Positions 16,157 to 25,506 of a stretch of DNA of 64,000 bases are shown piece by piece. Location: assembly GCF_030687295.1 (NCBI RefSeq), contig NZ_CP117425.1, positions 3,662,001-3,726,000 on the forward strand, read 5' to 3'. The notes beneath the pieces are model-generated. The model was not told where the DNA came from. It did no database searches and saw nothing but the letters and a program-made list of their open reading frames with translations. Position 1 is the first letter of the stretch. Each line of letters starts with the position of its first letter. This DNA is from Pseudomonas beijingensis (GTDB taxonomy: Bacteria > Pseudomonadota > Gammaproteobacteria > Pseudomonadales > Pseudomonadaceae). The position numbers were made by a program, and so were the translations under genes.

Positions 16157-16971
16157 ACCAGGCCCAGCGAACGGTTTACCACCGGTTCGATCAGCGGCAC
16201 GCTGACCAGGGTTGGATGATCCCCGGCGGGCATTGCCAGGCTGGGCATCGCCGACACGCCCAGGCCCGCCTCGACCAGCCCCAGCGACGTCGACAGGTGC
16301 TGCACTTCATAGAACCACTGCGGGCGCCAGCTCAGGCCCGACAGCGCATGATCCAGCAGCATGCGGTTGCCGCTCAGGCGACCGACCCCGATCAGCCGAT
16401 AGTCACTGAGTTCCGACCAGGTGACCGCACTGCGTTCAGCCAACTCATGGTCGCGCCTACAGGCCAGCACAAAGGGTTCGTTGACCAGGGGCACGAACTC
16501 GATGTCGGGGTGCTGGCCGCTCATCATGTTGATGCCGAAGTCGGCTTCGCCGCGCAGCACCGCTTCGAGCCCTTCGTTGGCACTGAGGTCGAGCAGGCGG
16601 ATGCGGATTTTCGGGTAGCGCTCGTTGTAGAGGCGGATCACCGAAGGCAGGAAATAGAACGCTGCCGTGGGGATGCAGGCCAAGGTCACCCGGCCGATCT
16701 GCCGTTCCGCCAGCTCGCGGATGTTGAGAATCGAGTCGTCGAAATCATCCAGCAGGCGCCGCGCCTTGGGCAGGAAATCACGGCCGACACTGGTCAGGCT
16801 GACCTTGCGAGTCGTGCGATCGAGCAAAGCGGTGCCCAGGCCTTCCTCGAGTTTTTTCATCCGTCGGCTCAGGGCCGGTTGCGACAGGTGCAGCGCATCA
16901 GCGGCTTCGTGGAAACTGCCCAGTTCGGCGATTTTCACGAAAGATCGTATGTCCTGGAGCTCATATTCCAT
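16081..16971 (-). CDS. LysR family transcriptional regulator
   Basis: The 296-residue product has an N-terminal winged HTH (ELGSFHEAADALHLSQPALSRRM, about residues 16-38) and the usual periplasmic-binding-protein-like sensor domain. The start at 16971 has GAGG upstream. It is divergent from the PrpF/GalD-type gene at 17140, with a T-N11-A palindrome between them, so it very probably controls the tautomerase-transporter-porin cluster in response to a carboxylate. Its 3' end overlaps the MFS gene's 3' end on the other strand. Confidence 0.9.
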   Translation of the reverse strand: MEYELQDIRSFVKIAELGSFHEAADALHLSQPALSRRMKKLEEGLGTALLDRTTRKVSLTSVGRDFLPKARRLLDDFDDSILNIRELAERQIGRVTLACIPTAAFYFLPSVIRLYNERYPKIRIRLLDLSANEGLEAVLRGEADFGINMMSGQHPDIEFVPLVNEPFVLACRRDHELAERSAVTWSELSDYRLIGVGRLSGNRMLLDHALSGLSWRPQWFYEVQHLSTSLGLVEAGLGVSAMPSLAMPAGDHPTLVSVPLIEPVVNRSLGLVYRRGASLSPAAEKFVSILLEQWPQ

Positions 16972-17006
16972 GTTCTACCTCGGCGGAGAGAGGGCTGCGC
17001 GATACC

Positions 17007-17024
17007 AATCATCGTAAGATAATT
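17007..17024. promoter_or_regulatory. Candidate LysR box (T-N11-A palindrome)
   Basis: AATCATC and GATAATT flank GTAA in a near-perfect dyad with T-N11-A geometry (T at 17009, A at 17021). It lies 36 nt from the LysR start and about 115 nt before the PrpF-type gene, as expected for an autoregulated divergent LysR site. Confidence 0.45.
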
Positions 17025-17139
17025 CATTTGTGAAACGCAATAATTGCTCCGATCTTTGCATTGGAAACACTTTTTAAACCCTGCCACTCTTGTGTCCAGA
17101 GCATCAATTATCCAGATTGATCAACAAGAGTTAGTGATC

Positions 17140-18222
17140 ATGCAGCGAATTCCTTGTGTGCTAATGCGCGGCGGTACCTCCAAAGGCCCAGTGTTTCTCG
17201 CCTGGGATCTGCCGCTCGCCATCGCCGAACGTGACGAGCTGCTGCTCAACCTGATGGGCTCCGGCCACGAGCTGGAAATCGACGGCATCGGTGGCGGTAG
17301 TCCACAAACCAGCAAGGTGGCGATCGTCAGCCCATCGCTGCACCCTGACGCGGATGTCGATTATTTGTTCGTTCAGGTCATGGTTTCCCAGCGTCGGGTC
17401 GATACCGCTCCCAACTGCGGCAACATGCTCTGCGCCGTCGGCCCGTTCGCCATCGAGCAGGGGTTGGTCAAGGCTTCCGGTGACCTGACCCAGGTGCGCA
17501 TTCGTAACCTCAATACCGGGACCTTCGTGAATTCCGACGTGCAAACCCCGGAAGGCAAGGTCAGCTATGAAGGCGACACCGCCATCGACGGCGTGCCTGG
17601 CACGGCCGCTCCGGTGCAACTGACCTTCCTCGACGCAGCGGGCAGCAAGACCGGGAAACTGTTTCCGACCGGGCAAACCCTGGACGTGATTGACGGTATC
17701 CCGGTGACCTGCATCGACATGGCGATGCCGATGGTGATTGTTCAGGCCAGCCAGCTTGGCAAGCGCGGCGATGAAAGCCCCGCTGAACTGGACGCCGATA
17801 AAGCCTTCCTGCAGCGCCTGGAGTCCCTGCGCCTGAAAGCCGGCCTGGCCATGGGCCTGGGTGATGTCAGTGACAAGGTCATTCCCAAGCCGGTGCTGGT
17901 GTCTCCGGCCAAGTCCGGCGGGACGATCCAGGTGCGTTACTTCATGCCGCACAACTGTCACCGCGCCCTGGCGATCACTGGCTCCATCGGCCTGGCCACC
18001 GCATGCGTGACCGAGGGCAGTGTCGTCGCACAGTTGCTCGGCACCGTCAGTGAGCCGCGCTTGCAACAGGTTCGGATCGAACACCCAAGCGGCGGTATCG
18101 ATGTCGTACTGTCCTACACCGGTGAAAAGGGTGAGACCATTCGGGCTTCGGTAGTACGTACTGCGCGCCGGCTTTTCTCAGGCTACGTCTACGCCACGGC
18201 GTCCCAACGGCTGGCCGGATAG
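17140..18222 (+). CDS. PrpF family protein, 4-oxalomesaconate tautomerase (GalD)-like
   Basis: This 360-residue cytoplasmic isomerase has the PrpF-family motifs MRGGTSKGPVFL at the N-terminus, IDGIGGGSPQTSKVAI, and DTAPNCGNMLCAVGPFA with the conserved Cys; a second family segment is FMPHNCHRALAITG. Relatives shift a double bond in tricarboxylates: methylaconitate isomerase in propionate metabolism, and oxalomesaconate tautomerase in gallate breakdown. Neighbouring genes encode carboxylate transporters and a porin, not gallate ring-cleavage enzymes. An aconitate-like substrate is therefore as likely as oxalomesaconate. The ATG at 17140 follows AAGAG; the upstream in-frame extension is not family-like. 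Confidence 0.85.
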   Translation: MQRIPCVLMRGGTSKGPVFLAWDLPLAIAERDELLLNLMGSGHELEIDGIGGGSPQTSKVAIVSPSLHPDADVDYLFVQVMVSQRRVDTAPNCGNMLCAVGPFAIEQGLVKASGDLTQVRIRNLNTGTFVNSDVQTPEGKVSYEGDTAIDGVPGTAAPVQLTFLDAAGSKTGKLFPTGQTLDVIDGIPVTCIDMAMPMVIVQASQLGKRGDESPAELDADKAFLQRLESLRLKAGLAMGLGDVSDKVIPKPVLVSPAKSGGTIQVRYFMPHNCHRALAITGSIGLATACVTEGSVVAQLLGTVSEPRLQQVRIEHPSGGIDVVLSYTGEKGETIRASVVRTARRLFSGYVYATASQRLAG

Positions 18223-18243
18223 CCCAGGTCGCCTGGGTCTTTT
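18223..18243 (+). terminator. Rho-independent terminator after the PrpF-type gene
   Basis: CCCAGG (18223-18228), a TCG loop and CCTGGG (18232-18237) are followed at once by TCTTTT. The stem begins directly after the stop codon. It may only attenuate transcription, since the next gene starts about 33 nt later in the same direction. Confidence 0.6.
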
Positions 18244-18275
18244 GCATCAGAACAATTCTAAAAATGGGTGATGCC

Positions 18276-19591
18276 ATGAAAGTTGTTAAATCGCTCTACT
18301 TCCAGATCATCTGCGCCGTGCTGCTGGGCGTGGTCGTCGGGCATTTCTGGTCGCAACAGGCGATTGCCTTGAAGCCGCTGGGTGATGCCTTCATCAAGCT
18401 GATCAAGATGATGATCGCGCCGGTGGTGTTCTGCACCATTGTCACTGGCATCGCCGGCATGAGCGATAAGCGCTCGCTGGGGCGTTTGTTGAGCAAGACC
18501 ATGCTGCTGTTCCTGGCGCTGACGGTGATCAGCCTGATCATCGGCCTGGTGTCGGTCTATCTGTTCAAGCCCGGCGCGGGCATGAACATCGACCCGACGC
18601 AGTTGAGCACCCAAGGACTGTCGCAGTACACCGACTCCGCCGCGAAACTGAGCGTGGTGGACTTCTTCATGCACATCATCCCCGACACCTTCATCGGCGC
18701 CTTCAATAAAGGCGAGGTGTTGCCGGTGCTGTTTATCGCGGTGCTCTGCGGTTTTGCCTTGTCGTCCTTGGGCGAGCGCGGCAAGCCTGTGCTGGAGGTC
18801 CTGGAATCAGCTTCGCACATGGTGTTCAAGATTTTCTCCTACCTGATGCGTTTCGCTCCGATTGGCGCTTTCGGGGCCTTGGCCTTCACGGTGGGGCAGT
18901 ACGGCATCACGTCGCTGGGCTCCCTGGCCAAGCTGATCATGACCCTGTATATCGCCTGCGCCTTCTTCGTCTTCGTGGTGTTGGGCAGCATTTGCCGGGC
19001 ACACGGTTTCAGCCTGTGGAAGCTGCTCTGCGTTATCTGCGTGAAGAGTTCCTGGTGGTGTTGGGGACGTCTTCGACCGAACCGGTGATGCCGCGAATGC
19101 TGGAAAAACTCCAGGCCCTGGGCTGCAAGAAAGGCGTCGTGGGGCTGGTACTGCCGACCGGTTATTCGTTCAACCTTGACGGCACGGCGATCTACCTGTC
19201 GCTGGCGGCGATCTTCATTGCCCAGGCCTGCAACATCGATCTGACGCTGACCCAGGTCATCACCATGCTGGCGATCATGCTGCTGTCGTCAAAGGGTGCC
19301 GCGGGTGTGACCGGTAGCGGGTTTGTCGCCTTGGCCTCGACCTTGACGGTCATCCACGACATTCCCCTGGCGGGCCTGGCCCTGTTGATCGGAATCGACC
19401 GGTTCATGTCTGAAGCGCGGGCGTTGACCAGCCTGGCGAGCAACGCCGTCGCGACCGTGGTGATCTCCCTCTCGGAAAATGCCTGTGACCGCAAAGTCCT
19501 GTTGCAGACCCTGGATGGCAAACCCGCCCAGACGCAGACCCCGGCAACGGACTCGAGCTGGGACGGCACGAAGGTCGCCAAACACATCTAA
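18276..19591 (+). pseudogene. dctA: DctA-type C4-dicarboxylate:cation symporter, frameshifted
   Basis: The first frame gives KSLYFQIICAVLLGVVVGHF, KLIKMMIAPVVFCTIVTGIAG and further helices as far as GFSLWKLL. The second frame continues [20 protein letters not shown] with the conserved [23 protein letters not shown] and [11 protein letters not shown] segments. A CTCT at 19026-19029 in place of a single CT explains the break; removing the duplicate gives 437 residues, the normal DctA length. The protein would import succinate, fumarate, malate or related acids. An alternative ATG lies 12 nt upstream. Apart from the 2-bp duplication the gene looks healthy. Confidence 0.88.
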
Positions 19592-19641
19592 CCGCTCACG
19601 GCTGACTTGACAGCACCGCGTAAGCTCACTCAATACCTCTG

Positions 19642-19670
19642 CGCCAGGCACGCCTTAGTGTTGCCTGGCG
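19642..19670. terminator. Hairpin between dctA and the CitMHS gene
   Basis: CGCCAGGCA (19642-19650) pairs perfectly with TGCCTGGCG (19662-19670) over an 11-nt loop. No T-run follows, so it may mark an mRNA end or a processing site rather than a strong terminator. Confidence 0.35.
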
Positions 19671-19731
19671 GGTGGGAGGGCGTGTGCCTGGGTGTCTGCC
19701 AAGCTACTCATAACAACAAGAGATCTGACAT

Positions 19732-21036
19732 ATGCTCGCTTTACTTGGCTTGGCCATGGTGGTGGTCTTCACCTTCCTGATAATGACCAAACGGTTATCA
19801 CCGATCGTCGCGCTGACGGTGGTACCGATCGTCTTTGCCGTGATCGGCGGCTTTGGCGGGACCACCGGCAAGATGATGCTGGACGGCCTGAAAATGGTCG
19901 CGCCGTCGGCGGCACTGCTGTTGTTCGCGATCCTGTTTTTCGGCCTGATGATCGACGCCGGTCTGTTCGACCCGCTGATCCGCAAGATCCTCAAACGAGT
20001 CAACGGCGACCCGATGAAGATCGCCGTGGGCACGGCGCTGCTGTCACTGTTGGTGGCACTGGACGGTGACGGCACGACGACTTACATGATCACCTGTGCC
20101 GCGATGTTGCCGCTGTATAAGCGCATCGGCATGAATCCGATGATCCTGGCAACCATTTCCATGCTCTCGTTGAGCATCATGAGCGGCATGACCCCTTGGG
20201 GCGGTCCGGCGACCCGTGCGATCGCAGCGCTGGGCCTGGATGCCGGCGAGTATTTCGTGCCGTTGCTGCCGACCATGATCGGCGGTGCGATGTGGGTGGT
20301 GTTCACGGCGTTCCTGTTGGGCCGTGCCGAGCGCAAGCGCATCGGCAACGTTCAACTGCAAAGCGGTGGCGGTGACTGCTACATCAACGCGATCATGGAA
20401 GACACGCCACACAAGCGTCCGAAGCTGGCCTACGTCAACCTGCTGCTGGTGGTTGCGGTGATGGTCGCGCTGGTGATGGGGCTCATGCACTCGGCGATCC
20501 TGTTCCTGATCGGTTTCGTCCTGGCGCTGATGATCAACTACCCGCAACTGGATATTCAGAAGGAGCGCATTCTTGCCCATTCGGGTAACGCCATGACCGT
20601 GGTCCTGCTGGTGTTTGCCGCGGGCATCTTCGCCGGGATTTTTTCCGGGACGAAAATGGTCGATGCTCTGGCGCAAACCCTGGTGGACTGGATCCCGCCT
20701 TCCTGGGGTCATCTGTTCCCGCTGGTGGTGGCGATTACCAGCATGCCGTTGACTTTCGTCTTGTCCAACGATGCCTACTACTTCGGTGTCGTGCCGATCC
20801 TGGCCAACGCCGCGGCAGCCTACGGGATCGATCCGGTGGAAATTGCCCGGGCCTCCATTCTCGGCCAGCCGGTGCACCTGATGAGCCCGCTGGTGGCATC
20901 GACCCTGTTGCTGGTGGGCATGGTCGACCGCGACCTGGGCGACTTCCAGAAAGCCACCGTCAAATGGGCGGTGCTCACGTCCCTGGTGATTACCGCACTG
21001 GCCCTGCTGACCGGGGCGCTGACGCTGTTTTCCTGA
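19732..21036 (+). CDS. CitMHS family citrate/carboxylate transporter (second copy)
   Basis: This 434-residue inner-membrane protein is similar along its whole length to the product of the gene at 1977: MVVVFTFLIMTKRLSP, LDGDGTTTYMITCAAMLPLYKR, SGMTPWGGPATRA and VLSNDAYYFGVVPIL are shared family segments. It probably imports citrate or a related tricarboxylate by cation symport. It is followed, like the first copy, by an OprD porin, so transporter plus porin forms a repeated two-gene module in this window. Control probably comes from the LysR protein upstream. Confidence 0.92.
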   Translation: MLALLGLAMVVVFTFLIMTKRLSPIVALTVVPIVFAVIGGFGGTTGKMMLDGLKMVAPSAALLLFAILFFGLMIDAGLFDPLIRKILKRVNGDPMKIAVGTALLSLLVALDGDGTTTYMITCAAMLPLYKRIGMNPMILATISMLSLSIMSGMTPWGGPATRAIAALGLDAGEYFVPLLPTMIGGAMWVVFTAFLLGRAERKRIGNVQLQSGGGDCYINAIMEDTPHKRPKLAYVNLLLVVAVMVALVMGLMHSAILFLIGFVLALMINYPQLDIQKERILAHSGNAMTVVLLVFAAGIFAGIFSGTKMVDALAQTLVDWIPPSWGHLFPLVVAITSMPLTFVLSNDAYYFGVVPILANAAAAYGIDPVEIARASILGQPVHLMSPLVASTLLLVGMVDRDLGDFQKATVKWAVLTSLVITALALLTGALTLFS

Positions 21037-21068
21037 TTCACCCGACAACCTTGGTTTTCCTGCCTGAC

Positions 21069-21090
21069 ACGCCCCCGCAAGTGGGGGGGT
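21069..21090. terminator. Short GC hairpin between CitMHS and porin genes
   Basis: CGCCCCC and GGGGGGG around GCAAGT form a short strong stem. There is no T-run. It may partly separate expression of the transporter and the porin. Confidence 0.35.
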
Positions 21091-21130
21091 GCCGGCCTGC
21101 ACGCCCAATAACAACAACGAGTAGCTAGAC

Positions 21131-22384
21131 ATGACCACTTTGCTTACCCGCGGGGCTTTGTTTCCAATCCTTGGCTTGTTGCCCCTGGCCACGGCCAGCG
21201 CCGAAGGTTTCATCGACGACAGCAAGCTGAAGCTGCAATTGCGCAACGTCTACTTCAACGAAAATTTCCGTGACGAGCACGGGATGAGCGCACGGGCGGC
21301 GAGGACCGCCAAGAGTGAGCGCACCGAATGGGCCCAAGGCTTCCTGCTGGATTACCAGTCAGGCTTTACGCCGGGCACGATCGGCTTTGGGGTCGATGCC
21401 TTGGGCCTGCTTGGGGTCAAGCTCGACTCCGGGCGTGGCCGCAGCGGCACCGGTCTGCTGCCGGTGCATGACGAAGGTCGCGCCGCCGACGAGTTCGCCA
21501 GCGCGGGCATGACCGCCAAGGCCAGGCTGGCCAAGACCACGCTCAAATACGGGACCTTGCTGCCCAAGACCCCGGTGCTGATCTACAACGATGCGCGGCT
21601 GTTGCCCCAGACTTACCAGGGCACCCAGATCACGAGCAGTGACATCGACAACCTCACCCTCACCGGCGGGCATCTGGAGCGTTTCAAGCTGCGGGATTCG
21701 AGCGACAGCATGCCTATCGTGCCCGACGGCTATGGTGGCGATAAGTCCGGTGACTTCAGCTATGCCGGTGCCGACTACAAGCTGGGCAAGAACATCCGCC
21801 TGAGTTACTTCTACGGCGAGCTGGAGAATTTCTATCGACAGAACTTTGTTGGCATCCAGCATGATCTGCCCCTGGGCGCCGGGGTGTTGACCAGCGACCT
21901 GCGCTACTTCAACAGCGTCGATTCGGGGTCGGCCTACGGCGGCAAGGTCGACAACGACATGTTCAGCGGGTCGCTGTCCTACGCCGTTGTCGGCCACACG
22001 TTGAGCGCCGGCTACCAAACGCTCAGCGGCGATGCGGGCTTGCCTTACATCAGCGGCGCCACGGTGTATTCCTTCAGCAACGTCGGGATCGGCAAGTTCA
22101 TCGAGGAAGACGAGAAGACCTGGATGCTCGGTTACGGCTACGACTTCGCTCGCCTCGGTGTGCCCGGCCTGACGTTTTCCACCCGTTACCTGAGCGGCAA
22201 CGACGGCAAGTCCAACACCACGGTCAAAGAGTGGGAACGTGACGCAGAGATCGCCTATGTGGTGCAGCAGGGTACGTTCAAGGGGTTGGGCGTGAAGGTG
22301 CGAAACTACGTCTATCGCTCGGACTTTGCCCGGGGCCGTGACAGCAACCGGATCTATTTCACCTACGACATCGCGCTTTGGTAG
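21131..22384 (+). CDS. OprD family outer-membrane porin
   Basis: The product has 417 residues with a signal peptide (to about residue 24, TASAEG), then FIDDSKLKLQLRNVYFNENFRDEHG, the usual first strand of OprD porins. The family segment NDARLLPQTYQGTQI is intact and the protein ends in the outer-membrane-typical aromatic tail YDIALW. Such porins admit specific small acids or amino acids. Its place after the CitMHS gene suggests uptake of the same carboxylate across the outer membrane. It is intact, in contrast to the frameshifted porin at 3351. Confidence 0.92.
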   Translation: MTTLLTRGALFPILGLLPLATASAEGFIDDSKLKLQLRNVYFNENFRDEHGMSARAARTAKSERTEWAQGFLLDYQSGFTPGTIGFGVDALGLLGVKLDSGRGRSGTGLLPVHDEGRAADEFASAGMTAKARLAKTTLKYGTLLPKTPVLIYNDARLLPQTYQGTQITSSDIDNLTLTGGHLERFKLRDSSDSMPIVPDGYGGDKSGDFSYAGADYKLGKNIRLSYFYGELENFYRQNFVGIQHDLPLGAGVLTSDLRYFNSVDSGSAYGGKVDNDMFSGSLSYAVVGHTLSAGYQTLSGDAGLPYISGATVYSFSNVGIGKFIEEDEKTWMLGYGYDFARLGVPGLTFSTRYLSGNDGKSNTTVKEWERDAEIAYVVQQGTFKGLGVKVRNYVYRSDFARGRDSNRIYFTYDIALW

Positions 22385-22738
22385 GGCGCTGTGTGCGACG
22401 GCCGACGCCTTGGCGTAGCGCGCCCTCAGCGGCTGCGCGTACATCGCAGTGGCTAGGATCGAATCGTTGCGAGATCGGGCTCAGCTCTCCTGGCTGAGGG
22501 GTGAACATGGAACTCCCACCCAACCCAAAAGCCAGTGTGGGAGCGAGCTCGCGATGACGGTGTCAGATCCAGCATCATCGTTGGCTGATGGTCCGCTATC
22601 GCGAGCAAGCTCGCTCCCACAGGTGGGAACTATCAACGGTTTTCTCAGTGGCCTCGGGTTCGTCGCGGTGGCTCGGTTCGATTCTTTGCGACATCATGGC
22701 GTCAATCAACTTTGGGCAAAGCCCTCGTCGAGGCCGCT
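22385..22738. other. Intergenic region with one REP pair
   Basis: Apart from the REP pair at 22535-22621 I see no gene in this 354-bp gap. The segment before the REP holds no obvious terminator, and the segment after it presumably carries the promoter of the MFS gene. Confidence 0.5.
22535..22621. repeat. REP pair, left half shortened
   Basis: The left copy reads GTGGGAGCGAGCTCGCGATG, lacking the TTGC present in other copies. The right copy (ATCGCGAGCAAGCTCGCTCCCAC) is complete and inverted. Confidence 0.8.
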
Positions 22739-23995
22739 GTGGATCGAAACCGAGACCGACGCAACAACCTGTCCCTGGATGGCCTGAATTTTTTCCTCGC
22801 GGATGTGCGCGATGGGCTGGGTCCTTACCTGGCGATCTACCTGTTGGCGGTGCATCGCTGGGACCCGGCCAGCATTGGCGTGGTCATGACGGTGGCGGCG
22901 ATGGCCGGACTCGTCGCCCAGGCGCCCGCCGGCGCGTTGATCGATCGGGTGCGCAGCAAGCGTGCCGTGGTGGCTGTCGCGGCCTTGATGGTGACGCTGG
23001 GTTGTCTGGTGCTTCCGTTCACGTCGTCCTTCGGCCTGGTGGCATTGACCCAGGCCATCGGCGCCGTGGCGGCATCGGTCTTCGCGCCGGCTATCGCCGC
23101 GATTTCCCTGGGCATTACCGGCGCCAAGGCCTTTACGCGGCGCACCGGGCGCAACGAAACGTTCAACCATGCAGGCAATGCCTGCGCAGCGCTGCTGGCG
23201 GGTGGGTTCGCCTGGCTGTTCGGTCCCATTGCGGTGTTCTACTTGATGGCGGCCATGGCATTGGCCAGCATCGTGGCGGTCAGTTGCGTGTCCGCCGAAG
23301 CCATCGACCATGACGTGGCACGGGGCCTGGAGGCCGGTCAGTCGGTCCACGGCCCGGTACCCTCGACGCTGCGGGTCTTGCTGGATAACCGCACGCTGCT
23401 GTTGTTCGCCATTTGCTGTGGGCTGTTTCACCTGGCGAACGCGGCGATGCTCCCCCTGGTCAGCCAGAAGCTGGCCCAGGCCAACGTACACCTGGCCACG
23501 CCGCTGACGTCGGCCTGTATCGTTGCGGCGCAACTGGTCATGGTACCCATGGCGTGGCTGGTGGGGGTCAAGGCCGATGCCTGGGGCCGCAAGCCGTTGC
23601 TGCTGGCCGGCTTCCTGATCCTGCCCATCCGCGGTGTGTTGTACGTACTCTCCGACGATCCCTATTGGTTGGTGGCGGTGCAGTTGCTGGACGGGATTGG
23701 TGCCGGGTTGTTTGGCGCGCTGTTTCCGCTGGTGGTCAAGGACCTGACCCAGGGCACCGGGCGTTTCAACGTCAGCCTCGGGGTATTGTCGACGGTGTTC
23801 GGGTTCGGTGCTGCGTTGAGCAACAGCCTGGCCGGCTTCGTCGTGCAAGGAGCTGGCTACAGCGCGGCGTTCCTGACCCTGGCGGCGATTGCCGCGTTGG
23901 CATTTGGTCTGTTGCTGGCGATGCCCGAGACGTTCCGGCCAAGCCGCGTTCCACAGCCCGGCACGCTTGCGGTATCTGACGGCGGGGTCGCCTGA
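22739..23995 (+). CDS. MFS transporter
   Basis: This is a 12-helix MFS protein of about 418 residues beginning near VDRNRDRRNNLSLDGLNFFLADVRDGLGPYLAIYLL. Motif A is seen as GALIDRVRSKRA. I favour the GTG at 22739 because GAGG lies five bases upstream; the TTG at 22712 would add nine residues but lacks a site. The LNFFLADVRDGLGP segment is typical of a group of uncharacterised Pseudomonas MFS proteins. No neighbouring gene suggests a substrate, and REP pairs lie on both sides. Confidence 0.83.
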   Translation: MDRNRDRRNNLSLDGLNFFLADVRDGLGPYLAIYLLAVHRWDPASIGVVMTVAAMAGLVAQAPAGALIDRVRSKRAVVAVAALMVTLGCLVLPFTSSFGLVALTQAIGAVAASVFAPAIAAISLGITGAKAFTRRTGRNETFNHAGNACAALLAGGFAWLFGPIAVFYLMAAMALASIVAVSCVSAEAIDHDVARGLEAGQSVHGPVPSTLRVLLDNRTLLLFAICCGLFHLANAAMLPLVSQKLAQANVHLATPLTSACIVAAQLVMVPMAWLVGVKADAWGRKPLLLAGFLILPIRGVLYVLSDDPYWLVAVQLLDGIGAGLFGALFPLVVKDLTQGTGRFNVSLGVLSTVFGFGAALSNSLAGFVVQGAGYSAAFLTLAAIAALAFGLLLAMPETFRPSRVPQPGTLAVSDGGVA

Positions 23996-24011
23996 GGCCG
24001 CGTATCACCAA

Positions 24012-24101
24012 TGTGGGAGCGAGCTTGCTCGCGATGACGACGGCACATCCAACATCGATGCCTGCTGGACCACCGCTATCGCGAGCAAGCTCGCTCCCAC
24101 A
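24012..24101. repeat. REP pair between convergent genes
   Basis: GTGGGAGCGAGCTTGCTCGC at 24013 and its inverse ending at 24101 flank a spacer of roughly 45 nt. It separates the MFS gene from the convergent kinase gene and probably serves as the shared 3' end. Confidence 0.85.
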
Positions 24102-24135
24102 GGGGGAATTGAGAACGCCCGGCATCTGAATCCAG

Positions 24136-25506
24136 TCATCCCCGCCGAGACACCAGCAGCAACAAGCCTGGCTCCGCCCTCGTGGCCGAGAGCGTCCAGC
24201 CATGGGCCTGGGCGATTTCCTGGCAGATCGTCAGACCCAGGCCGGCGCCATGGTCGCGACGATGAGGTCCGCGCCAGAAGCGTACGAACAGCTGGGGCAG
24301 TTGCTCCCGATCAACCCCAGGGCCCCAGTCGCGTACGCTCAGGTAATCCCTGCCGATGTCCACCCGAACCTCCGTGCCCCGAGGGGCGTGTTGGAGGGCG
24401 TTTTCCAGCAGGTTTTTCAGCAAGGTGAAGAGGGCGCTGCGATCTGCCTGCCAAGGGGCAATGCCCGTGCAATCCTCGGCCAGCACCAGGCGCACATCGA
24501 CGGCTTCGGCCATGCGCTGTAGATAGTCGGTGGCTTCCTTCGCCACATCGGCCAGTTCGACCGCGGCAAACCGATAATTCTGGGCCTCACTGGTTTCGGT
24601 CAACAACAGCAGTTGCTGAGCTTGACGGGTCATGTGGGCCACATCGTTGAGCAGCGCGTTGCGATCGGGACTGTCTGCCATCAATTCGATTTGCGCGCGT
24701 ATCAGCGCCAGCGGTGTCTTCAGCTCGTGTGCCGCGGTCGCCAGGAATTCCTGCTGGATCCGGTAGCCATTTTCCAGGCGTTGGAGGACTCGATTGAAAC
24801 TGTCCACCAGTGGCACGACCTCGGACGGTACGCTGCTGACTTGCAAGCGTGAATGCAGCGAGCGAGGCGAGATGGCCGCCGCTGACTCGGACACTTCGCG
24901 CAAGGGTTTGAGTGTATAGCCCAAAATGACATAGGCGCAGGCGCCAAAGACGAAGAGCAGTACCAGACTGAACAGGACGATGCCGGCGCCCATGAAGGGC
25001 AGGGCGAAGGCACCGTGGAAAAGGTCCATCAACCGTTCGCTGACGGCGAGCTGCAGGAACCAGGTCTGGCCGTCGTGTTCGACCGGTGCGGTGGCGCCAT
25101 ACATCAGGATGCCCTGGCGCTCGAACTTGAACGGTTCCTGCTCCAAAGGGCGCACCGAGGCGCTCGCCGGCCAAAAGGTCGCATCGGTGGACGCCAGGGC
25201 CACGTTTGCCGAGGCGTCCAGCACGCGGTAGCCGATCTCCTGGCGCATGCTGTCATAGGTCCAGATTCGATCCGCCTCGCTGGGGTCGAATCCGACCGGG
25301 CGCCCGCCAGCATCGAACTGGAGTTTTTCCGCCAGCTCCTGGGTGCGTTCGGCCATGTTCATGACCGACAGGATGTCGCTCTGTGAGGTGACCAGGACCA
25401 ACGCCGCCGAGACGATCAGCAGGATGCTCAGCGCCACGCCGGCAATATAGGCCAGCAGCACCTTGAACCTGAGGCTACTCAACCACGTCGACCTGGCGGA
25501 GCGCAT
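24136..25506 (-). CDS. Two-component sensor histidine kinase
   Basis: This 456-residue inner-membrane kinase has a first helix at about residues 16-40, a periplasmic region of about 130 residues, a second helix near 175-195 (GAGIVLFSLVLLFVFGACAYVI), HAMP-like linker, the H-box AAHELKTPLALIR, N-box NLLENALQHAP and G-box GAGLGLT. The gene overlaps the end of the response-regulator gene by 32 nt, so they are co-translated partners. The periplasmic domain gives no recognisable ligand. With mipA upstream in the same operon, envelope or antimicrobial-peptide stress is a fair guess. Confidence 0.9.
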   Translation of the reverse strand: MRSARSTWLSSLRFKVLLAYIAGVALSILLIVSAALVLVTSQSDILSVMNMAERTQELAEKLQFDAGGRPVGFDPSEADRIWTYDSMRQEIGYRVLDASANVALASTDATFWPASASVRPLEQEPFKFERQGILMYGATAPVEHDGQTWFLQLAVSERLMDLFHGAFALPFMGAGIVLFSLVLLFVFGACAYVILGYTLKPLREVSESAAAISPRSLHSRLQVSSVPSEVVPLVDSFNRVLQRLENGYRIQQEFLATAAHELKTPLALIRAQIELMADSPDRNALLNDVAHMTRQAQQLLLLTETSEAQNYRFAAVELADVAKEATDYLQRMAEAVDVRLVLAEDCTGIAPWQADRSALFTLLKNLLENALQHAPRGTEVRVDIGRDYLSVRDWGPGVDREQLPQLFVRFWRGPHRRDHGAGLGLTICQEIAQAHGWTLSATRAEPGLLLLVSRRG

